Shown: piece after piece, positions 51,383 to 59,336 of the stretch
Numbering within the stretch: the stretch's first letter is position 1
Layout: each line of letters begins with the position of its first letter
Origin: Burkholderia sp. Bp8992
GTDB lineage: Bacteria; Pseudomonadota; Gammaproteobacteria; Burkholderiales; Burkholderiaceae
DNA length: 64,000 nt
NCBI RefSeq assembly: GCF_003853705.1
Contig: NZ_QTQI01000009.1
Location: 1 to 64,000 of the forward strand
Direction: 5' to 3'
Program-made: the position numbers and the translations under genes
Notes under the pieces: model-generated
Databases searched by the model: none
What the model was told of the DNA's origin: nothing
The model's input: the letters and a program-made list of their open reading frames with translations, nothing else

Positions 51383-51441
51383 CTTGTTCACTTTTTTGTT
51401 AGCGTACACAAAAAATGTACAACCGTCAAAAAATGAACAAG
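51383..51441 (-). promoter_or_regulatory. Nested inverted repeats and promoter of the AbiE-like operon
   Basis: Outer repeat CTTGTTCA (51383-51390) / TGAACAAG (51434-51441), each flanked inward by a run of six T or A. The inner repeat is GTACA-N7-TGTAC (51404-51420). On the minus strand TTGACG (51429-51424), 17 bases and TACGCT (51406-51401) form a plausible promoter inside the repeats. The region is clearly A/T-richer than its surroundings. Confidence 0.7.
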
Positions 51442-51714
51442 AATCTGCAACCCTTTGATATGCAGGAAGTATTTCCGATATTTGAGCGAGCATCTCCGGA
51501 TCCTCCTGGGCGGAAAATCGACGTGGAACGCGCAGTTTCACGTATCCGGGCCATCAGCGGCAGTCGTCCGGATGGCCGGCTGGCACCGACTGCGAGAGCG
51601 ATGTTTTCACATGGCAACCACCAGTTGCTACCGTGACGACTTTCCGTCTGCCAGGTTGCCATCGAACGGACTATCCTTGCGTGCACATTCCCCCGCACAC
51701 CAGGAGACGACACC
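51442..51714. other. Intergenic region upstream of the M20 gene
   Basis: About 270 bases without a gene. It holds an inverted repeat ATGGCAACC (51611-51619) / GGTTGCCAT (51654-51662) with a third half-site GTTGC (51624-51628) between them, GGCAAC-N5-GTTGC being the inner pair. This could be an operator for the M20 gene, whose GTG lies 53 bases downstream. No confident -35/-10 was found. Confidence 0.4.
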
Positions 51715-52878
51715 GTGGCGCACAGCGTGATCCCCGCAGGCCTTGCCGATGAAATGATCGAGATCCGGCACCGCATTCATGCCCATCCCGAGCTGGGTTT
51801 CGAGGAATTCGCGACGAGCGACCTCGTCGCCGCGCAACTGCAGTCGTGGGGCTACACGGTGCATCGCGGGCTCGGCGGTACCGGCGTCGTCGGGCAGTTG
51901 AAGGTCGGCGATGGCGCGCAGCGCCTCGGCCTGCGCGCCGACATGGACGCGCTGCCGATCCACGAGGCGACCGGGTTGCCGTACCAGAGCACGATCGCCG
52001 GCAAGATGCATGCATGCGGCCACGACGGCCACACGGCGATGCTGCTCGCGGCCGCGAAGCATCTCGCGCGCGAGCGCCGTTTCTCGGGCACGCTGAACCT
52101 GATTTTCCAGCCGGCCGAGGAAGGGCTCGGCGGGGCGAAGAAGATGCTCGACGAAGGGCTGTTCGAGCAGTTCCCGTGCGACGCGATCTTCGCGATGCAC
52201 AACATGCCGGGCTTTCCGACCGGCCAGTTCGGCTTCCTGCCGGGGCCGTTCATGGCATCGTCGGATACCGTCGTCGTCGACGTGCAGGGCCGCGGCGGTC
52301 ACGGCGCGGTGCCGCACAAGGCGATCGATCCCGTCGTCGTGTGCGCGCAGATCGTGCTGGCGCTGCAGACGATCGTGTCACGCAACGTGTCGCCGCTCGA
52401 CATGGCGATCGTCACGGTCGGCGCGATCCACGCGGGCGAGGCGCCGAACGTGATTCCCGATCGCGCGCAGATGCGCCTGTCGGTGCGTGCGCTGAAGCCC
52501 GAGGTACGCGACCTGCTCGAAACACGCATCAAGGAAGTCGTGCACGCGCAGGCCGCCGTGTTCGGCGCGACCGCGACGATCGACTACCAGCGCCGCTACC
52601 CGGTGCTCGTCAACGATGCGGAGATGACGGCGTTCGCGCGCGGCGTCGCACGCGAGTGGGTCGGTGAAGCCAATCTGATCGACGGGATGGTGCCGCTCAC
52701 CGGCAGCGAGGATTTCGCGTTCCTGCTCGAAAAGCGGCCGGGCTGCTACCTGATCATCGGCAACGGCGACGGGGAGGGCGGCTGCATGGTGCACAACCCC
52801 GGCTACGACTTCAACGACGCGGCGCTGCCGACAGGCGCGTCGTACTGGGTCAAGCTGGCCGAGGCGTTTCTGGTGTGA
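51715..52878 (+). CDS. M20-family amidohydrolase (hippurate hydrolase / N-acyl-amino-acid hydrolase type)
   Basis: This zinc metallohydrolase cleaves N-acyl amino acids or related amides. The 387-residue product starts at a GTG preceded by AGGAGA. The metal-site motifs are HPELGFEE near residue 25, MHACGHDGHTAML near 100, FQPAEEGLGGAK near 132 and the C-terminal GSEDFAFLL near 330; the dimerisation lid starts around GRGGHGAVPH. It matches AmhX/HipO proteins, which are found widely in Burkholderia. It converges on cobB with only 31 bases between stops, so it belongs to neither the cobalamin nor the AbiE-like operon. The substrate is unknown. Confidence 0.88.
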   Translation: MAHSVIPAGLADEMIEIRHRIHAHPELGFEEFATSDLVAAQLQSWGYTVHRGLGGTGVVGQLKVGDGAQRLGLRADMDALPIHEATGLPYQSTIAGKMHACGHDGHTAMLLAAAKHLARERRFSGTLNLIFQPAEEGLGGAKKMLDEGLFEQFPCDAIFAMHNMPGFPTGQFGFLPGPFMASSDTVVVDVQGRGGHGAVPHKAIDPVVVCAQIVLALQTIVSRNVSPLDMAIVTVGAIHAGEAPNVIPDRAQMRLSVRALKPEVRDLLETRIKEVVHAQAAVFGATATIDYQRRYPVLVNDAEMTAFARGVAREWVGEANLIDGMVPLTGSEDFAFLLEKRPGCYLIIGNGDGEGGCMVHNPGYDFNDAALPTGASYWVKLAEAFLV

Positions 52879-52886
52879 CGGAACCG

Positions 52887-52907
52887 GATTGCGCGTCGTG
52901 CGCGATC
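52887..52907. terminator. Hairpin between the convergent M20 and cobB genes
   Basis: GATTGCGC / GCGCGATC with a 5-base loop, one G-T pair in the stem. It sits within the 31-base gap and could serve both strands, though the T-run is short. Confidence 0.4.
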
Positions 52908-52909
52908 GT

Positions 52910-54214
52910 TCAGAACGCCTCTCCGCCGAACAACGCCACGACCGCATCCGGATTCGACGGCCAGTACATGTGCATGTACGTCGCGACGATCGCACCGTGG
53001 CGATAGACGGCTTCGCCGCTGCCCGGCGCGCCGTCGGGGCGCGCGGCGCTCGCGACCGGCTCCAGCGGCGTCGCGAGCCGCGAATAGTGGAACGTGTGCC
53101 CGCGCATCGGCCCGGTGCGCGTGTCGAGCTGCTGCATGCCGAGCGCCGCGAACCGCCGCTGCATCGTCGCGTGACCCGGCAGCACGCCGAGCATCGGCGT
53201 CGTCGAGCCGTCCACGTCGGTCAGCGATTCGCACAGATACACCATCCCTCCGCATTCCGCGACGATCGGCCGGCCGGCCGCCGCATGCGCGCGAATCGTC
53301 CGCGCGGTCGCGGCATTTGCCGCCAGCATCGCCGCATGCAGTTCCGGATAGCCGCCCGGCAGGAATAGCGCGTCGCAATCGTCGGGCACCGGTTCGTCGG
53401 CGAGCGGCGAGAAGAACCGCAACTGCGCGCCGAGCGCGTCGAGCAGCGCGAGATTCGCCGGATAGATGAACGAAAAAGCCGCATCGCGCGCCACCGCGAT
53501 CCGCTTGCCGGCGAGCGCGCGCGGCAGCGGCGCCGAGGCGTCCGGTTCCGCGAACGCGACGGCCGGCGGCAATTCGGCGAGCGCCGTCTGCGCGAGCACG
53601 TCGGCCGCGCGGTCGAGCCGCGCGTCGAGATCGTCGATGTCGGCCGGCTGGTGCAGGCCGAGATGCCGCTCCGGCAGCGCGATGCCCGCATCGGCCGGGA
53701 CGTGCCCGAGCCAGCGCAGGTCGCCCGGCAGCGCCTGTTGCAGCAGTTCCACATGCCGCGCCGAGCCGACGCGGTTCGCCAGCACGCCGTGAAACGGTAG
53801 CTCCGGCCTGAATCGCGCGAGCCCGAACGCGATCGCCGCGAACGTCTGTGCCATCGCCTTCGCCGAAATCACCGCGACGACCGGCACGCCGAACGCGGCC
53901 GCGAGATCGGCACTGCTCGGCGTGCCGTCGAACAACCCCATCACGCCTTCGATCAGGATCAGGTCCGCTTCGCGCGCGGCATCGGCAAGCAGCGCGCGGC
54001 AACCGGCCTCGCCGACCATGCCGAGGTCGAGCGCATGCACGCTCGCGCCGCTTGCGCGTTCGAGCAGCATCGGGTCGAGAAAATCCGGCCCGGTCTTGAA
54101 CACGCGCACGCGGCGGCCGAGCCGGCGGTGCAGCCGCGCGAGGCCGGCCGTCACCGACGTCTTGCCCTGGCCCGACGCGGGTGCGCTGACGAACAGCGCG
54201 GGGCAGGCCGGCAC
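52910..54214 (-). CDS. cobB: Cobyrinate a,c-diamide synthase CobB
   Basis: This enzyme amidates the a and c side chains of (hydrogeno)byrinic acid with glutamine and ATP. The product has 434 residues from the GTG at VPACPALFVSAP; the frame extends further only through cobO. An N-terminal dethiobiotin-synthase-like domain has the P-loop SAPASGQGKTSVT near residue 10. A C-terminal class I glutamine amidotransferase domain has the nucleophile Cys near residue 319 (IVAECGGMVYL) and the late His-containing segment GATYMHMYW-like (VATYMHMYWPSN). It starts two bases after the cobO stop. CobN-dependent aerobic cobalamin synthesis uses this enzyme. Confidence 0.93.
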   Translation of the reverse strand: MPACPALFVSAPASGQGKTSVTAGLARLHRRLGRRVRVFKTGPDFLDPMLLERASGASVHALDLGMVGEAGCRALLADAAREADLILIEGVMGLFDGTPSSADLAAAFGVPVVAVISAKAMAQTFAAIAFGLARFRPELPFHGVLANRVGSARHVELLQQALPGDLRWLGHVPADAGIALPERHLGLHQPADIDDLDARLDRAADVLAQTALAELPPAVAFAEPDASAPLPRALAGKRIAVARDAAFSFIYPANLALLDALGAQLRFFSPLADEPVPDDCDALFLPGGYPELHAAMLAANAATARTIRAHAAAGRPIVAECGGMVYLCESLTDVDGSTTPMLGVLPGHATMQRRFAALGMQQLDTRTGPMRGHTFHYSRLATPLEPVASAARPDGAPGSGEAVYRHGAIVATYMHMYWPSNPDAVVALFGGEAF

Positions 54215-54216
54215 GC

Positions 54217-54819
54217 TCAGAACTCCACGCCGCGCTGCGCCTTCACGCCTTGCTCCTTGTACGGATGCTTGACGAGCCGCATTTCGGTGACGAGGTCGGC
54301 CGCGTCGATCAGCGCATCGGGCGCGTGCCGCCCGGTCACGACGACGTGCACCGAATCCGGACGCGCGACGAGCGTCGCGAGCACTTCGTCGAGCGGCAGG
54401 TATTCGTACTTCAACACGGTGTTCAGCTCGTCGAGGATCACCATCCGGTAATCGCCGCTTTCGATCATCCGGCGCGCTTCGTCCCAGCCCTTGCGCGCGG
54501 TCGCGATGTCGGCGTCGCGGTTCTGCGTATTCCACGTATAGCCGTCGCCCATCGTCACGAAATCGCATTCCGCGACCGCGCCGAGGAAGTCGCGCTCGGA
54601 CGTGTGCAGCGCGCCCTTGATGAACTGCACGACACCGAGCCGCATGCCGTGGCCGAGCACGCGCACGGCCATGCCGAACGCAGCCGTGCTCTTGCCCTTG
54701 CCGTTGCCGGTATTGACGATCAGCAGGCCCTTTTCCTGGGTGGCGGCGGCCTGCTTCTTCTCGTGGCCGGCGCGGCGGCGTTCGGTCATCCGTTGATGGG
54801 ATTCGGCATCGGTCTTCAT
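54217..54819 (-). CDS. cobO: Cob(I)yrinic acid a,c-diamide adenosyltransferase CobO
   Basis: This enzyme transfers the adenosyl group of ATP to cob(I)yrinic acid diamide. The product has 200 residues, the usual BtuR/CobO length. The P-loop variant GNGKGKSTAAFGMAVR near residue 38 and the conserved GYTWNTQNRDADI and LDELNTVLKYEYLPLDEV segments are present. The N-terminal 30 residues are charged (ESHQRMTERRRAGHEKKQ), as in this group. It lies between cobE and cobB in the minus-strand cobalamin operon. Confidence 0.95.
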   Translation of the reverse strand: MKTDAESHQRMTERRRAGHEKKQAAATQEKGLLIVNTGNGKGKSTAAFGMAVRVLGHGMRLGVVQFIKGALHTSERDFLGAVAECDFVTMGDGYTWNTQNRDADIATARKGWDEARRMIESGDYRMVILDELNTVLKYEYLPLDEVLATLVARPDSVHVVVTGRHAPDALIDAADLVTEMRLVKHPYKEQGVKAQRGVEF

Positions 54820-54853
54820 CGGAAATCGTCCTGTCGAAAGCGAAACAAAGGGT

Positions 54854-55231
54854 TCAGAGCGGGCCGGCGAGCGCGACCGTCACGCCGTCCCGGATGGATT
54901 TGGGGCCCAGCAACCTGCCGTGCGGCGCCGCGAGCTGCGCGCAAGGTTCGGCCACACCGGCAACACCGAAGCGTGCAAGCGCGGCGTCCGACGGGCCGCT
55001 CACGGCGAGTTCGGGATGGCTCGCCAGCCGCACCGCGTCGAATGCGACGAGCGGCCAGCCGCGGCGCGCGCACAGCGTGCGCAGCGCACGGGCACGCGCC
55101 TTGTCGACGAGCGTCGCGACGAGCGCCGGTTCGGCGGCCGGGTAACGCGCCAGCGCCGCGCGGATCGCGGCATCGAGTTGCGCGGCCGTGACGCCCGTGC
55201 GGAATCCGATGCCGAGCGCGACGCGCATCAT
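54854..55231 (-). CDS. cobE: Cobalamin biosynthesis protein CobE (CbiG C-terminal-like)
   Basis: A 125-residue protein homologous to CobE and the C-terminal domain of CbiG. CobE has no defined biochemical role, though CbiG opens the ring lactone in the anaerobic path. Recognisable segments are VALGIGFRTGVT at the N-terminus, LASHPELAVSGPSDA near residue 75, and GRLLGPKSIRDGVTVALA near the end. Two adjacent ATGs are possible starts, and the upper one overlaps the cobA stop by four bases. Confidence 0.85.
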   Translation of the reverse strand: MMRVALGIGFRTGVTAAQLDAAIRAALARYPAAEPALVATLVDKARARALRTLCARRGWPLVAFDAVRLASHPELAVSGPSDAALARFGVAGVAEPCAQLAAPHGRLLGPKSIRDGVTVALAGPL

Positions 55232-55977
55232 GCGTGGCCGCCGAGCGCCGCACGCACTGCCGGATCGTCGGCGAGCGCCGCGACGCGTCCGATCACGACG
55301 ATCGCCGGCGAACCGAGGCCGGTCGTGCCGGCGCGTTCGACGAGGCTGTCGAGTGTCGCGAGCACGTGCCGCTGTTCCGGGCGTGTCGCATTCTCGATCG
55401 CCGCGCACGGCGTATCGCCGGGCACGCCGCCGGCGCGCAGCGCGGCGGTAATCGCGTCGAGCCGGCGAATGCCCATGTAGATCACGAGTGTCATGCGCGT
55501 GGCCGCGAGCGCGCGCCAGTCGGGCTCGTCGACGCCCGCGCCGTGGCCCGTGACGAAGATCACGCCCTGCGCGTCGCCGCGCTGCGTGACCGGGATGCCG
55601 AGCGCGGCCGGCGCCGCGATACCCGCGGTGATGCCGTTCACGATCTCGACCGGAAAGCCCGCCGCGCCCAGCGCGACCAGTTCCTCGCCGCCGCGGCCGA
55701 ACACGAACGGATCGCCGCCCTTGAGCCGCGCGACGCTGCGGCCCGCCCGCAGGTGCGCGAGCATCGCGGCGACGATCGCTTCCTGCGGCGTCGACGCATG
55801 GCCGCCGCGCTTGCCGACGTGCTCGATCTGCGCGCCGGCGCGCGCATGGCACAGCACGTCGGGGTTCACGAGATCGTCGACGAGCAGCACGTCGGCCATG
55901 CCGATCGCGCGCACGGCCCTGAGCGTCAGCAGGTCGGCATCGCCGGGGCCGGCGCCGACGAGCCATGCGCGGCTCAT
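55228..55977 (-). CDS. cobA: Uroporphyrinogen-III C-methyltransferase CobA (SUMT)
   Basis: This enzyme uses S-adenosylmethionine to methylate uroporphyrinogen III at C-2 and C-7, giving precorrin-2, the branch point to cobalamin. The product has 249 residues from MSRAWLVG; the upstream frame has two further ATGs but no family match. The SUMT signatures are LVGAGPGDADLLTLRA near residue 6, LKGGDPFVFGRGGEE near 80, GITAGIAAPAALGIPVTQRG near 110 and VIYMGIRRL near 150. It is the first gene of the minus-strand cobalamin operon, downstream of a cobalamin riboswitch. Confidence 0.93.
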   Translation of the reverse strand: MSRAWLVGAGPGDADLLTLRAVRAIGMADVLLVDDLVNPDVLCHARAGAQIEHVGKRGGHASTPQEAIVAAMLAHLRAGRSVARLKGGDPFVFGRGGEELVALGAAGFPVEIVNGITAGIAAPAALGIPVTQRGDAQGVIFVTGHGAGVDEPDWRALAATRMTLVIYMGIRRLDAITAALRAGGVPGDTPCAAIENATRPEQRHVLATLDSLVERAGTTGLGSPAIVVIGRVAALADDPAVRAALGGHA

Positions 55978-56159
55978 TGCACGCGGCACGGCACGCACCG
56001 TGTCGAAACAGTGGAACAGAAAAGGCGGGCGGCACATCGGCGGCCGGCGGGCAGGCAGTGCATGGCGAATCGGGTGAAGCTCGCGCGAACGCGGGCGGAA
56101 TGCGCACCCCATCCGTCCCCCGCGGATCGGGCGTTCGGCGAGCATCGCGCTCGCCCCTT

Positions 56160-56370
56160 GCGTCGGCCGGTATCCGGGCTGGCCGCTTGCCAGGCCGCAG
56201 CCTTCCCGCCCGGCTGAAGGGCAGTGGCATCGAGGGCGGCCTGGGCGCAGGCGCGGGAAAGCGCGTCGCGCGGGCGGCGTACCGTTGCGGGGACAGCACA
56301 GGCCGGGCGGATGGCCGCCTCCTGTTTCCCGTTTAACTGCATGCACGGAATGCGCATGCGAGCACCGAAC
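56160..56370 (-). ncRNA. Cobalamin riboswitch upstream of cobA
   Basis: On the minus strand the leader contains GGTGCTCGC, then GCAGTTAAACGGGAAACAGG, CTGTCCCCGCAACGGTA and near the end GGGAAGGC followed by CCAGCCCGGATACCGGCC. These are the AdoCbl-riboswitch conserved elements in the right order. The 3' end lies about 180 bases before the cobA start. It should reduce cobA-cobE-cobO-cobB expression when cobalamin is plentiful. Confidence 0.9.
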
Positions 56371-56452
56371 GCGGCGCATACGATAGCACAGGGCTTGCGG
56401 CGCGCAAGCCCCGGCGGGCCGGCTGCGCGGGGCGTCGGCGCGGGCCGCGCGG

Positions 56453-58591
56453 TCAGAACTTGTACGCCGCCGTCAGCGTGAACGTGCGTGGCGAACCGGG
56501 CATGATCTGCGCGAGGCTCGTCGCAGTCGCATAGTAGTCACGATCGGTCAGGTTGACGGCCGCCAGCGTCACCTCGAAGTCGCGCGTGCGATATCCGGCC
56601 TTGCCGTCCCAGCGGACGTAGGCGGGCAGTTCGAGCAGGTTGTCGCGATCCGCGTAACGCGCCCCTTCGTACACGAGCCCGAGTTCGGTGAAAAATCCGC
56701 GCAGCGGCGCATGGCTGACGAACAGGCTGCCGTTCGCCCCGGACACGCCCGCCGAGCGCTTGCCCGCGTATTTCGGCTCGGCGTCGACCACCCGCGCGTG
56801 TTGCCAGCCGATGCCGCCACGGACGAACCAGTCGCCCACGAGCCGGCCGGCGACGCCCAGTTCCAGGCCGCGATTGCGCTCGAGGCCGGTGAGGTCGAAA
56901 AATCCCGGCCGAACCGGATCGGCCACGCGGCGGTTGTACAGATCGAGCTGAAACAGCGCGAACGTCGTGCTCAGCGCGCCGTCGCGCCAGTCGCTTTTCA
57001 CGCCGATCTCGTATTGGCGGTTGTATTGCGGGCCGAGATCGTTGGCGTTGCCGCGCGCGTCCGGCGTGATGCCGATCAGGTCGCCGCCGACCGGCGCGAA
57101 GCTCTTGCTGTACGACGCATACACGCTGTGCGCACCGACCGGCGACCACACGACGCCGAGCCGCGGGCTCCAGGCCGTCGTCGTGCGCCGCGAATGCAGA
57201 CCGTCCAGCACGTTGATCGAAGCGACGTCGAAGCGTTCCCCACGCAGGCCGCCGAGCAGCTTCCACGCTCGGCCGAGGTCGATGCGGTCCTGCGCGAAGA
57301 TTGCGTAGTCGCTGACACGGTGGCGATTCATCGCATACGGGCGCGGCGCCGAGCCGGCCAGTGCGAAACGATCCGGTCCGCCGATCGGGACCGGCGCCGC
57401 GTCGGCCTGCCAGAGCGTCGGGCTGCGTTTCTGCCAGCCGTATTCGATACCGAACAGCAGATGATGCAGCCCCGGTCCGGTCGCGACCTTGCCGCCCAGT
57501 TCGATGCCGGTCTGCACGTTGAGATGCGTCATGTCCTGCAGGTAGCGCGCTCGCTGCACGCGCCGATAGTCGCGCGGCTTCGTGACGTAGCTTTGCGTGA
57601 CGTAGGTATTGTCGAAGGTGCTGCGCAAATCCAGCACGCCCAGCGTATGACGCAGCTCCCAGCCGTCATCGAACGCGTGCGTGAAGACCGAGCGCCAGTT
57701 CATGTTCGCGTCGCGGATGGTGTCGCGGCCCGCCGCGCCGAAGAAGGTTGCGCGCCGCGCGGACGGCAGCGAGTACGCGACCGGCTTGCCGGCCGCGTCG
57801 AGCGCGGCGACCGGCGCCGGCATGCCGCGATCGGGCACGCGTCGGTACGCGTCGTATTCGAACTGCAGCAGCCAGCTGCGCCGCGCGCCCCGCCATTTGA
57901 TCGACGGCGCGACGTACTGGCGCGTGCCGTCGACATGGTCGCGGAAGCTGCCCGCGTATTCGCGTCCGGCATTCAGCCGCACGCTCCATGCGCTCGACAG
58001 GGTCCGGTTGAGATCGACCGACGCACCGAGCCGCCCATAACTGCCGGTCGCCGCCGACAGATGTCCGAAGTTTTCCGGCAGCGGCTGCTTGGTGATCCGG
58101 TTGATGACGCCGCCGCCGCTGCCGCGCCCGTACAGCGCCGCCGCCGGCCCCTTCAGTACTTCGACGCGTTCGATGTTGCCGAGACTGCGCACGTATTGCG
58201 CGTCGTCGCGCATGCCGTCGAGCAGCAGGTCGCCCGCGGCGGAAAAGCCGCGAATGCGGAACGAATCGAAGCGCGTATCCGACGTATTGGACACACCCGG
58301 CACACCGGCCAGCGCGTCGGCCAGCGTGCGGCCGCCATAGGACAGCGTTTCCTCGACCGCGACGCTGTCGATCGTTTGCGGTACGTCGCGCGGATGGCTC
58401 GCGGTGCGGGTTGCCGTGCTCACGCTTTCGGCGCGCGGATCGTTTGGGTGACGGCGGCTGCGCACCTCGACCGCGGGCAGTTCGTCGTCGAATTCGGCCG
58501 CCGGGGCGGGGAAGGAGGCGACGCCGGCGATCGAGCACAGCGACAGGGCCAGCACAGGAAAGTGCCGCCCGGATATCTGTCGTTTCGACAT
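56453..58591 (-). CDS. TonB-dependent siderophore-type outer-membrane receptor
   Basis: A 712-residue receptor of the FhuA/FoxA-like siderophore group. A signal peptide ends near APAA-EF. A possible TonB box lies in DELPAVEVRS. The plug carries DVPQTIDSVAVEETLSYGGRTLADAL, SDTRFDSFRIRGFSAAGDLLLDGMRD and IERVEVLKGPAAALYGRGSGGGVINRITKQP. The barrel ends in AYKF with the usual terminal Phe. The ligand cannot be read from sequence. It lies between the two cobalamin riboswitches but has its own Fur-like box upstream rather than a riboswitch, which points to iron (a xenosiderophore) rather than B12. Transcription runs toward the cobA riboswitch, about 80 bases downstream. Confidence 0.87.
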   Translation of the reverse strand: MSKRQISGRHFPVLALSLCSIAGVASFPAPAAEFDDELPAVEVRSRRHPNDPRAESVSTATRTASHPRDVPQTIDSVAVEETLSYGGRTLADALAGVPGVSNTSDTRFDSFRIRGFSAAGDLLLDGMRDDAQYVRSLGNIERVEVLKGPAAALYGRGSGGGVINRITKQPLPENFGHLSAATGSYGRLGASVDLNRTLSSAWSVRLNAGREYAGSFRDHVDGTRQYVAPSIKWRGARRSWLLQFEYDAYRRVPDRGMPAPVAALDAAGKPVAYSLPSARRATFFGAAGRDTIRDANMNWRSVFTHAFDDGWELRHTLGVLDLRSTFDNTYVTQSYVTKPRDYRRVQRARYLQDMTHLNVQTGIELGGKVATGPGLHHLLFGIEYGWQKRSPTLWQADAAPVPIGGPDRFALAGSAPRPYAMNRHRVSDYAIFAQDRIDLGRAWKLLGGLRGERFDVASINVLDGLHSRRTTTAWSPRLGVVWSPVGAHSVYASYSKSFAPVGGDLIGITPDARGNANDLGPQYNRQYEIGVKSDWRDGALSTTFALFQLDLYNRRVADPVRPGFFDLTGLERNRGLELGVAGRLVGDWFVRGGIGWQHARVVDAEPKYAGKRSAGVSGANGSLFVSHAPLRGFFTELGLVYEGARYADRDNLLELPAYVRWDGKAGYRTRDFEVTLAAVNLTDRDYYATATSLAQIMPGSPRTFTLTAAYKF

Positions 58592-58679
58592 GAAGATTTA
58601 AGGATGACTGAGTGATTGCCTCACATTGCCGTTGCGCAGTGGTTTCGTTGTTATCGGGTGAAGTTTATCTCGACTAGTT

Positions 58680-58698
58680 GAAAACGACAATCATTCGC
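58680..58698 (-). promoter_or_regulatory. Fur-like box and promoter of the TonB receptor
   Basis: On the minus strand GCGAATGATTGTCGTTTTC matches 13 of 19 positions of the Fur consensus. It overlaps a -35-like TTGTCG, which is followed after 17 bases by TAAACT. The box begins 89 bases upstream of the receptor start. Iron-responsive repression is inferred. Confidence 0.6.
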
Positions 58699-58754
58699 GT
58701 TCGCCGCCGGCTGCTCGCCTTGACGCTCCCCGCACCGCCGCCTACACTCGCACG

Positions 58755-58995
58755 CGTTTTGGTGCTCGCGCGTGCCGCTCCGGCGCGCGCAGTTAAACGG
58801 GAAACAGGGAGCCTGCCTGCACCGCAGTCGAGCCAACCTGTGCTGCCCCCGCAACGGTAAGCGAACGTGTCGCGCGCAGCGCGATGCAGCGCCGCTTCGC
58901 CGCCTGCCGCGTGCAGGCGGACGACCGCCACTGGATGCCGCGCGCATCCGGGAAGGCGAAGCGGCGTGTTCGCCAGCCCGGATACCGGCCTAAAC
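58755..58995 (+). ncRNA. Cobalamin riboswitch upstream of cobW-cobN
   Basis: The plus-strand leader contains GGTGCTCGCG, GCAGTTAAACGGGAAACAGG, TGCTGCCCCCGCAACGGTAA and, at the 3' end, GGGAAGGCG then CCAGCCCGGATACCGGCC. These are the conserved cores of the cobalamin riboswitch, and several blocks are identical to those of the copy before cobA. A GC-rich hairpin (GCGCCGC / GCGGCGC, 59007-59026) follows and may belong to the expression platform. The first long gene, cobW, starts about 340 bases downstream. Confidence 0.92.
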
Positions 58996-59194
58996 GTTGG
59001 GGTTCAGCGCCGCGGGGAGGCGGCGCATCGTCCACGGCCGCAGCAGGCCCGACGCCCGGTGTTTTCCGCTTCCTCCGCCGATCTGCCCCCGCGCGAACGC
59101 GCCCGGGCCGGCACGGCGAACGGCAGGCGGCGCGGGCAGGGCCGGCGGCAGCCGTGTTGGCATTCACGATGTCGACCGTTCGCAAGGAAGCGTC

Positions 59195-59311
59195 ATGTCC
59201 GATTCGTTGTTCCGCCCGTCGTGCGGCTGTCCGCGCGGATCACGCGGCGATCTTCCTGCGCTTCGCCCCATGAATTGCCTCGCCGTCACCGACGCGACGA
59301 TCCCGTCCTGA
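59195..59311 (+). CDS. Small ORF between riboswitch and cobW
   Basis: A 38-codon frame with a good ribosome site (AAGGAAG, five bases before the ATG) lies 200 bases after the riboswitch and 25 bases before cobW. The product starts MSDSLFRPSCGCPRG and has three cysteines. I recognise no family. It could be a leader peptide or a real small protein of the operon, or chance, since GC-rich DNA makes open frames easily. Confidence 0.3.
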   Translation: MSDSLFRPSCGCPRGSRGDLPALRPMNCLAVTDATIPS

Positions 59312-59336
59312 TTCCTTCTTCGACACCAGACCTACC

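Noticed and set aside
48447-51714. Search for integrase, transposase or att repeats around the toxin-antitoxin genes
   Set aside because: None was seen, so an integrative element could not be supported.
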